Shown: positions 13,595 to 19,344 of the stretch, in pieces
Layout of the letters: every line of letters starts with the position of its first letter
Position numbering within the stretch: the first letter of the stretch is position 1
Assembly: GCA_038116745.1 (NCBI GenBank)
Contig: JAYODW010000060.1
Location: 1 to 22,942 of the forward strand
Direction of reading: 5' to 3'
DNA length: 22,942 nucleotides
Origin: JAYODW01 sp038116745
GTDB lineage: Bacteria > Pseudomonadota > Gammaproteobacteria > Ga0077536
Translations under genes and position numbers: made by a program
The notes under the pieces: model-generated
Database searches by the model: none
What the model saw: the letters and a program-made list of their open reading frames with translations, nothing else
What the model was told of the DNA's origin: nothing

Positions 13595-15319
13595 TCAAGG
13601 GGCGGACCTCTCCTGTGGCTCGATCCGATAAAGCCCGGTGACCTGATCGGACGACACGTAGATCGTGCCGCTGTCGCCGACCCCGACGCCGGTCTGAATG
13701 TAGCCAGGCGGCGCACCCCGAGCGCCCGGATAACCCAGCGCCAGGTTGCGCACGACTTCACGCACGGTACCGCTGGCGGGATCGATGCTCACTAACCGCC
13801 GGCGACCAACCTCGGCCAGCAAGATGCTGCCGTCCGGCGCAAAGTCGAAACCCTCGGGATGTTCCAGCCCGTCGACCACGACCCGCGCGGCGCCGCGCTC
13901 AAGGTCCAACTGCAGCAGCGTCCCTGCCAGCACGTCAGTGGCATACACGCGTCCTTCGGCATCTACGCGCAGCGCGGCGACGCCGGCAAGACCATCAGCC
14001 ACCACGGTGCGCACGCCGGGTGGTGGCCCCGAAATCCGGAGCAAACGCCCCTTTCCCTGCTCCGCAACCAGCACCGCGCCGCCGGGCAGCATCACCGCGT
14101 CCACCGGGTCATCGAGGTCCTGGTAGACCGCCAGAGACTGTCCGCTCCCGCGATCGAACACCTCGACGGCATCGACAAACCAGCTCGCGGTCACTATCCG
14201 CTGCCCGTGGATATTCACCGCCATCGGCCACTGCATGTGGTCACGGATCCCACGCTTTATGGTCGTCACCACGCCGCGCTCACCATCGACTTTGCGGAAG
14301 GCAAAAAGATCGCCGAGGTACACCTGTTCGCGACCGTCTTCGGTCACCACATCAAGACCGCCGGGGACTGACAGCTGGCTGCTGGTCAGCGTGCGGACGG
14401 CGCCGGTCCGGGTGTGCACCTCCTGAATGGCGTTATCCACCATGTTGGTAATGAACAGGCGATCGCGTGAGTCCAGCGCGAGGTTGTCGATGGCCGTATC
14501 CACCGTCGCCACCAGGGTCTGCTCGCGCGTATCAGGATCGATACGCACCACCCGCCCGAGCTTGCTGTCCGTCACGTACAGTTGACCGCGGCTGTCGAAA
14601 TTCACCGCCGTTGGCAGGCCGAAACCCTCTGCCAGGGTTTCCATCGTGCCGGTGTCGACGTCCACCCGCACGACCACCCCCTTATAAATCAGGGGGCCGT
14701 AAAGCCGTCCGGCATGGTCAAAATCAAAGCCGTTCAGTCCGCCCATGCCGCTGATCACCTGCCGCGGAGCGCGCACGCCGACAGGGTCCAGCTCCCACAA
14801 CGCATCGCCCCACAGCACCTGGGTGACGAACAGGCGCCCGTCATCGCGAAAAGCCACAGAGTTGACGCCCGGCAGTTTGTCCGCGAGGACCCTGACCTGC
14901 CCGTCCGGCGCACGGATATAGACCTCCCCGGTCAGGATGGACGTCCATACCAGCGAGCCGTCCGGTCCGAACTCCAGATCATCGGCGAGACCTTCGGGCG
15001 GCCCGACAAAAGTGTCGGCGGCACCTGTCCGGATATCCACACGGTAGATCCCCTGTCCTATCACGCTGCCGACATAAAGACGGTCTTCACGGTCGAAGGT
15101 CAGACCGTGGATGCTCAGAAAATCGGAACCGGGCACCAGAAACTGCACCAGGTAATCACTGCGCGTGCCGGCGAAATCCAGAATGTGCTGACTTTCCTCT
15201 GACCGGCAAGGAGAGGCTCCGAGGAGGCTTAACGCGACCAGCCCGGCTGACAGCAGGCAGGAGAAGTCGTGCTTTCGCAGCGGCCTCCTGGTCGGGAAAA
15301 GAGCAGAACTGCGAACCAT
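13595..15319 (-). CDS. Large secreted beta-propeller (SMP-30/NHL-like, probably two propeller domains)
   Basis: Predicted 574-aa exported protein. The ATG at 15319 has GAGGG 8 nt upstream and opens a Sec signal peptide with a basic n-region and hydrophobic core (CLLSAGLVALSLLGASPC). Repeating blades follow, each with a D-x-G-R-L-Y/F-V-T-D/S/N pattern, for example FDREDRLYVGSV, RDDGRLFVTQV, FDSRGQLYVTDS, DAEGRVYATDV and FAPDGSILLAEVG. Their number suggests two six-bladed propellers or one very large one. The pattern is that of SMP-30/gluconolactonase and NHL proteins, which bind ligands or metal and sometimes hydrolyse lactones. No lipobox is clear, since Pro precedes the Cys. It is on the same strand just ahead of P450 no. 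2 and ferredoxin, so substrate binding or lactone hydrolysis in the same pathway is a reasonable but untested idea. Confidence 0.85.
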   Translation of the reverse strand: MVRSSALFPTRRPLRKHDFSCLLSAGLVALSLLGASPCRSEESQHILDFAGTRSDYLVQFLVPGSDFLSIHGLTFDREDRLYVGSVIGQGIYRVDIRTGAADTFVGPPEGLADDLEFGPDGSLVWTSILTGEVYIRAPDGQVRVLADKLPGVNSVAFRDDGRLFVTQVLWGDALWELDPVGVRAPRQVISGMGGLNGFDFDHAGRLYGPLIYKGVVVRVDVDTGTMETLAEGFGLPTAVNFDSRGQLYVTDSKLGRVVRIDPDTREQTLVATVDTAIDNLALDSRDRLFITNMVDNAIQEVHTRTGAVRTLTSSQLSVPGGLDVVTEDGREQVYLGDLFAFRKVDGERGVVTTIKRGIRDHMQWPMAVNIHGQRIVTASWFVDAVEVFDRGSGQSLAVYQDLDDPVDAVMLPGGAVLVAEQGKGRLLRISGPPPGVRTVVADGLAGVAALRVDAEGRVYATDVLAGTLLQLDLERGAARVVVDGLEHPEGFDFAPDGSILLAEVGRRRLVSIDPASGTVREVVRNLALGYPGARGAPPGYIQTGVGVGDSGTIYVSSDQVTGLYRIEPQERSAP

Positions 15320-15365
15320 GCACGCACCCTCAGATAATCGGAAAAGAAGGCCAGCATAGCGCCGG

Positions 15366-15396
15366 CCCGCGCTCCGCGTGTTAGGTGCCGCGCGGG
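15366..15396. terminator. GC hairpin downstream of the diguanylate cyclase gene
   Basis: CCCGCGC (15366-15372) pairs with GCGCGGG (15390-15396) around a 17-nt loop, 45-75 nt past the diguanylate cyclase stop and ahead of the propeller start. There is no T-run on the minus strand. It may mark the boundary between the molybdoenzyme/globin unit and the propeller/P450 unit. Confidence 0.3.
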
Positions 15397-15442
15397 ACTG
15401 AAAGGAGTCCGTCAGCACCGGTCAAGGCGCGTCGGCGGGCCG

Positions 15443-16387
15443 TCAACGGTCGGGAGAGCGGAACTTCGGGATCAGGGTGTCGTCGCGCTTTTCGAACAGC
15501 TCGGTATCGAATTCGATAATTCGCGAACGACCCTCAACCTTGGCCAGGTACAGCGCCTTGTCCGCGTTCCTGAGCAGCTCATCCAGACTTGTGCCGTTGG
15601 TGTGGTACTCCGCAACGCCCGCGCTGAAGCTGATCCTGGTTTTTGTCTCTTGCGGCGTTTTCAGGCTTTCGTTGGCAATAATCAACAACACGCCGTTGAT
15701 GAGCTTGCCGAGCGCCGCCGCATCGCGGGTGTAGCTGTGTACGCAGAATTCCTCGCCGCCTATCCGCGCGAAAAAACAATCCTCATCGAGCATCACGTTG
15801 ACCCGTCCGGCAAAAAAACGCAGCACGTGGTCGCCGAAGTCATGCCCGTAGCGGTCGTTGTAGGACTTGAAGTGATCAATATCGAGGAGGCAGATCGCAC
15901 CGGCCTGATTGGCCGGGTCACGATAGTGCCGTTTAAAGTTTTCAAACAGCGCGCGCCGGTTACCAACCTGGGTAAGGTGGTCGGTCGATGCAATGCGCTG
16001 CATCTTTCTTTCCTGGTCCTCGATCACCCGGCTGTAGGATTTCAGCGACATTTCAACAATGCGCAGCTCGGAGATGTCTGCGCCGGACACCAGGAAGTCA
16101 CCGCTCTCATCACGGAGAACGATCAGCCTCAGCTGAACCGGCCGTCGCTCCTCCAGAGCCGTCAGTTCGAGCGTGATGGTCGCACCCGCTTCGAGCCCGA
16201 AAAGTGCTTCCCGACTGAAGGATTTGTCGCTTTCGGCGAGCTTCGTCAGAACTGATTCAGCGGAATCGCCGAGCACACCACTGAAGCGCGCGCTCGCTGA
16301 GGTCGGCGCAAAGGAGTCCCCGGCGCACCGGGCGAACAGGATCCCGAGCGCGTTGAGATCGCGCATCGCGACTGAATCGCGGTCCAT
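15443..16387 (-). CDS. Diguanylate cyclase with N-terminal PAS-like region
   Basis: Predicted 314-aa cytosolic enzyme making cyclic di-GMP from two GTP. The C-terminal GGDEF domain starts at about residue 134 (STDHLTQVGNRRALF), continues with LLDIDHFKSYNDRYGHDFGD, and has the active-site loop Gly210-Gly-Glu-Glu-Phe214. The last half keeps FSAGVAEY and ADKALYLAKVEGRSRI. The product-inhibition RxxD site is absent: the equivalent residues read DEDC. Residues 1-105 look like a degenerate PAS domain ending in the usual GADISELRIVE connector, followed by a coiled-coil helix (106-133). The ATG lies 2 nt behind the stop of the truncated haemoglobin gene, so the two are translationally coupled. An O2-, NO- or redox-responsive c-di-GMP switch is a natural inference. 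Confidence 0.93.
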   Translation of the reverse strand: MDRDSVAMRDLNALGILFARCAGDSFAPTSASARFSGVLGDSAESVLTKLAESDKSFSREALFGLEAGATITLELTALEERRPVQLRLIVLRDESGDFLVSGADISELRIVEMSLKSYSRVIEDQERKMQRIASTDHLTQVGNRRALFENFKRHYRDPANQAGAICLLDIDHFKSYNDRYGHDFGDHVLRFFAGRVNVMLDEDCFFARIGGEEFCVHSYTRDAAALGKLINGVLLIIANESLKTPQETKTRISFSAGVAEYHTNGTSLDELLRNADKALYLAKVEGRSRIIEFDTELFEKRDDTLIPKFRSPDR

Positions 16388-16389
16388 CT

Positions 16390-16749
16390 TCAGGACAGGA
16401 TAGCGATGCGGGTAGACGCGACGAACGCCATGACCGTGTCGATATCGGCAGCCTCAACGCCGTGCTGCTTCAGCGCCTCGGCAAGTAAGCGCCCCACTTC
16501 GTCGAACTGGCTGTCCGAGATGCTGAGATGACGATGTACCTGCTCGAGGTAGTCGTCCTCATAGTCACCCGGTCCACCGAGCACTGCAGCAAGGAATTTC
16601 GTCTGATGGTCAACCAGGCCTGCGATGTCCACCTGTGCAAAAACGTCCGCCAGCAGCTCTGATTGAACCACGGCCAGGTAGAAATCGGTCACGATGGGAT
16701 AGAGGCCGCCGAAGCCTCCGTATTTTTCAAAAAATGTCATGTTGCTCAT
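16390..16749 (-). CDS. Truncated haemoglobin, group I (trHbN-like)
   Basis: Predicted 119-aa 2-on-2 globin. It starts with the family's FFEKYGGFGGLYPIVTDFY segment, which includes the conserved glycines and Tyr24 at the likely B10 position. It continues with DHQTKFLAAVLGGP (E helix), then QVHRHLSIS, where His72 fits the proximal F8 haem ligand. The length is typical of group I. Such globins bind O2, NO and CO and often detoxify NO; some act as sensors. MSN at 16749 is used as start; ATG 16740 is possible. A GGAGG site lies within an 11-bp palindrome (16756-16766) that could occlude the ribosome. The diguanylate cyclase gene follows after 2 nt, and the TorD-like chaperone gene ends 129 nt upstream. 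Confidence 0.93.
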   Translation of the reverse strand: MSNMTFFEKYGGFGGLYPIVTDFYLAVVQSELLADVFAQVDIAGLVDHQTKFLAAVLGGPGDYEDDYLEQVHRHLSISDSQFDEVGRLLAEALKQHGVEAADIDTVMAFVASTRIAILS

Positions 16750-16878
16750 GGCAGCGGGAGCCTCCCCATCTCCCTGAATGCTGCGCCGGACCGGATAAAG
16801 GGCCTGAAAACGACCAAGGGAAACCTAGCACGCCGCGCCTGGCGATAGAACAGGCCGACGCGTGGCGCTGGCATGGTC

Positions 16879-17556
16879 TCAGTTCCGCCCGGCTGCGGCG
16901 AGCGCAGCCATATCGCGAGCAACAAAACGCACGAGCTCAGCCAGACAAAAGCCATAGGGTGCGGGCAGCTCTATAGCCGGTAAACGATCGCCTACTCCAC
17001 CGCAGAGCGGTACCAGATGTCGCTCGAGAAAGTCAGCCTGGCCGCGCGTCAAGCCGGCGTTGTCTGAATCTGACGCTGCTTCCAGAAAACAGAGGTAATG
17101 CATGAAAGCCAGCTCGGTCAGCAGATGGTCGGGCTGTTCAGCAGCATGGCCGCGCGCAAAATCCAGCCCGAAGTGCGCATAGAACGCGAGCAGCTCCTGC
17201 CACAGCGCCTGCTCCGGGGTGTCGACATAGCGACGCGCAAGCAGCGAGATCCTGGGTCGTCCACTGCCGACGTCGAACAGCCCCGAGTAGTCACGCGCCA
17301 GTGTCGCAAGGTCCCAGAAAGGCTCAATCGACTGCAGGCCAGGCGCCGCTTCAGCGGGGTCATGTGGTTGCTGCCCCCCGGCTGAACGGAACTCTTCCCA
17401 CCAGCTGCCCTCGCTGAGCCGGGTCAACAACTCGGCCGTCGGAAAGCTGAGCGCCTCTGCGAAGAGCGCGTAGAGTCTCGCGCGCGCCGCAGCACGCTCG
17501 TTGGCTGGCGCGTCCAGCGCAAAACGACTCTCATCAGACCCCGAGAGGCGAGCCAT
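16879..17556 (-). CDS. TorD/DmsD-family chaperone for the molybdoenzyme (delta)
   Basis: Predicted 225-aa all-helical cytosolic chaperone that would bind the Tat signal of the catalytic subunit and assist Mo-cofactor insertion before export. The TorD-family signature is EQPDHLLTELAFMHYL at 140-155, matching the E-x-x-DHL-x-x-E-x-x-FM pattern. The N-terminal half has RARLYALFAEALSFPTAEL, and the middle has ARDYSGLFDVGSGRPRISLLARRYV, where the family often has LF-x(n)-PPYES. The start ATG immediately follows the gamma stop (TGAATG), so translation is coupled. Genes in this position in ethylbenzene dehydrogenase, dimethylsulphide dehydrogenase and selenate reductase operons are called D. It is not part of the mature enzyme. 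Confidence 0.92.
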   Translation of the reverse strand: MARLSGSDESRFALDAPANERAAARARLYALFAEALSFPTAELLTRLSEGSWWEEFRSAGGQQPHDPAEAAPGLQSIEPFWDLATLARDYSGLFDVGSGRPRISLLARRYVDTPEQALWQELLAFYAHFGLDFARGHAAEQPDHLLTELAFMHYLCFLEAASDSDNAGLTRGQADFLERHLVPLCGGVGDRLPAIELPAPYGFCLAELVRFVARDMAALAAAGRN

Positions 17557-18210
17557 TCAGGACTCAATAGAAACCGTGACGAAGTCACCGGAGAAGGACT
17601 TACGTCCGGAACGCTCCCGATTCGCGCCATCCCAGACGGCGAAAGCCATACCCGTCGCTGCGCCAGGCACCAGCTGCACTCGGTCACCTGTGCCCGTGAG
17701 CGCGCGGCGCAGCACCACCTGCCACTCGCCGGCCGCATAGCGCGCAGTGCAGGCGATCGGCAGCGCCGGGGCACGCGAGCGTGCCGAGGTCCCATAGCCG
17801 GTGGCCACGACGTCGAACGCTTCCTGTGCCAGGTTCCCCTTCCAGTACCAGGCGTTTACGGGATCAGAGGGACTACCCATGGTCACAGCGCTGGCGCCGG
17901 CACTGAGCGGAAACATCACCGCCACACCATCCACGAACTGGTCGAGATCGGTAATCCGGTCCCGCCCGCTCGCATTCCAGCGCAGGCGCACCGCGAGCAT
18001 CTTGCCGTTGTGCGCCGCGGCAGCGTGCAGCCGTGCCACCCTGCCGTGGTCGGTACTTTTTTCAAGAAACGGCGACACCGCTTTGATCCCGGGATTACCC
18101 TGCAAGGGCGTCGGTACCAGCGGAAACTCGCGCTCCGAAACCTGCCCCCAGGCGCCGGCATCCGGCGCTGACAGCCCGTCTTCAGGAACATCCAGGCGGA
18201 TTATCTTCAT
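17557..18210 (-). CDS. Molybdoenzyme gamma subunit, haem b-binding (ethylbenzene dehydrogenase/DMSDH type)
   Basis: Predicted 217-aa subunit. In relatives it binds one haem b with Met and Lys axial ligands and passes electrons from the Fe-S chain to a periplasmic carrier. The conserved region FVDGVAVMFPLSAGASAVTMGSPSDPVNAWYWKG is seen at 92-125. Met111 and Lys204 (in SGRKSFSGDF) are the likely axial ligands by position in the family, but alignment is needed. ATG 18210, with GAGG 9 nt upstream, lies 10 nt after the beta stop; an upstream in-frame ATG (18294) would overlap beta and adds no signal sequence. No Sec or Tat signal is visible, whereas some relatives have one on gamma. It could be co-exported with alpha. 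It abuts the TorD-like chaperone gene. Confidence 0.9.
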   Translation of the reverse strand: MKIIRLDVPEDGLSAPDAGAWGQVSEREFPLVPTPLQGNPGIKAVSPFLEKSTDHGRVARLHAAAAHNGKMLAVRLRWNASGRDRITDLDQFVDGVAVMFPLSAGASAVTMGSPSDPVNAWYWKGNLAQEAFDVVATGYGTSARSRAPALPIACTARYAAGEWQVVLRRALTGTGDRVQLVPGAATGMAFAVWDGANRERSGRKSFSGDFVTVSIES

Positions 18211-18220
18211 CGGCTGCGCC

Positions 18221-19327
18221 TCACTTGCGCGCCAGCTGCTGGCGAAAACTGGCCAGAGAAATCGACTGCTCTGCCGGGTCGTTCTCAAATCCACGGAAAC
18301 GGTCCCAGAAATTCCGCCCGATCAGGAGATCCATAATCTCTGACGGCTCGCCGCGCTGCTTCTTAGCCCGTTCGGCGCGAAGTTTCTGGACCACCTCGCC
18401 TACGTCGGGACCGAAAAGCTCTTCGAGCACAGACATCTCGATACGCCCGACGTCGGTGATGGCACCATCTTCGGCGAACGCTCTGGTCGACTCGAACGGC
18501 GGGATGTAGAACACATTAGGCTGCGTGCCGAACTCAGGGTGCAGCGGCAGCGCCACTTTGTGGACGTTAATCAGCTTGTACAGGTCGCTCTGCTCATCAT
18601 CGATATAGCCGAAGTGCCGCGTGCGCCCCGGACACTGGCGGTCGCAGGCCGGCGCCACGCCCTGCTCCACCCGCGGGTAGCACATGATGCATTTCTCGCC
18701 TTTCTCGGTGACCGGGTTGTAATAGATCGCCTTGTAGGGACAAGCCTCGACGCACAGACGATCGCCGTGACAGCGGTCCTGATCGAGGACCACGATGCCG
18801 TCCTCCTCGCGCTTGTAAATCGCGTTGTGCGTACACGCTTCAAGGCACGGCGCGTCGGTGCAGTGGTAGCACTTCCGCGGCAGGTAAAAGTAATAGCCAT
18901 TGGGCCAGTCGCCGCCGCCCTCGTCCTCGTCCCAGTTGTATCCCCACTCCGGGTCTTCCCCGGTCAGTGCGGCCGCAGGCTTGAGATGTACGGCATTGCC
19001 CTGGCCACCGTACAGCACCTCGCCATGGTTGAACTGCAATGCATCGCCACTGTCGACCAGGTTCGGCAGCCCGCCCGGGCTCGGTTCTCCCTCTGCATCA
19101 AAGCCACCGCCCATCTTTTCGTAGTTGCGCGGGTAGCCGGCGCCCGGGTAGGTCGTGACGTTCATCCAGCGCATATGCTCGGTGCCCTCACGCGAGGTCC
19201 ACAGGCTCTTGCAGGCTGCTGAGCAGGTCTGGCAGCCCATGCACTTGTTCAGATCGATGATGTTGGCGATATGCCGCTTGTGTCGCTTGAGCTCTTCTTT
19301 AGTGGCGCTTTGAGAGGCGTAGGCCAT
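18221..19327 (-). CDS. Molybdoenzyme beta subunit with four Fe-S clusters
   Basis: Predicted 368-aa electron-transfer subunit of the NarH/EbdB/DdhB type. Four cysteine groups are clear: CMGCQTCSAAC (29-39, with the following SLW), CYHCTDAPCLEAC (153-165), CHGDRLCVEAC (186-196) and CIMC...CDRQC (213-232). In the third group the place of the fourth cysteine, Trp in NarH, is Asp189. Relatives carry three [4Fe-4S] and one [3Fe-4S] cluster linking the Mo site to the haem of gamma. A ~110-residue insert rich in Gly, Asp and Glu (44-150) separates groups one and two, as in type II enzymes. No signal peptide is present, and the subunit is expected to be exported together with alpha. The start ATG is 17 nt past the alpha stop. 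The gene order alpha-beta-gamma-delta matches type II DMSO reductase operons. Confidence 0.95.
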   Translation of the reverse strand: MAYASQSATKEELKRHKRHIANIIDLNKCMGCQTCSAACKSLWTSREGTEHMRWMNVTTYPGAGYPRNYEKMGGGFDAEGEPSPGGLPNLVDSGDALQFNHGEVLYGGQGNAVHLKPAAALTGEDPEWGYNWDEDEGGGDWPNGYYFYLPRKCYHCTDAPCLEACTHNAIYKREEDGIVVLDQDRCHGDRLCVEACPYKAIYYNPVTEKGEKCIMCYPRVEQGVAPACDRQCPGRTRHFGYIDDEQSDLYKLINVHKVALPLHPEFGTQPNVFYIPPFESTRAFAEDGAITDVGRIEMSVLEELFGPDVGEVVQKLRAERAKKQRGEPSEIMDLLIGRNFWDRFRGFENDPAEQSISLASFRQQLARK

Positions 19328-19344
19328 GGCTGTTTTCCCGTCGT

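Noticed and set aside
18539..19222. 227-codon plus-strand frame opposite the beta subunit
   Set aside because: Antisense to the four Fe-S motifs; no independent support.
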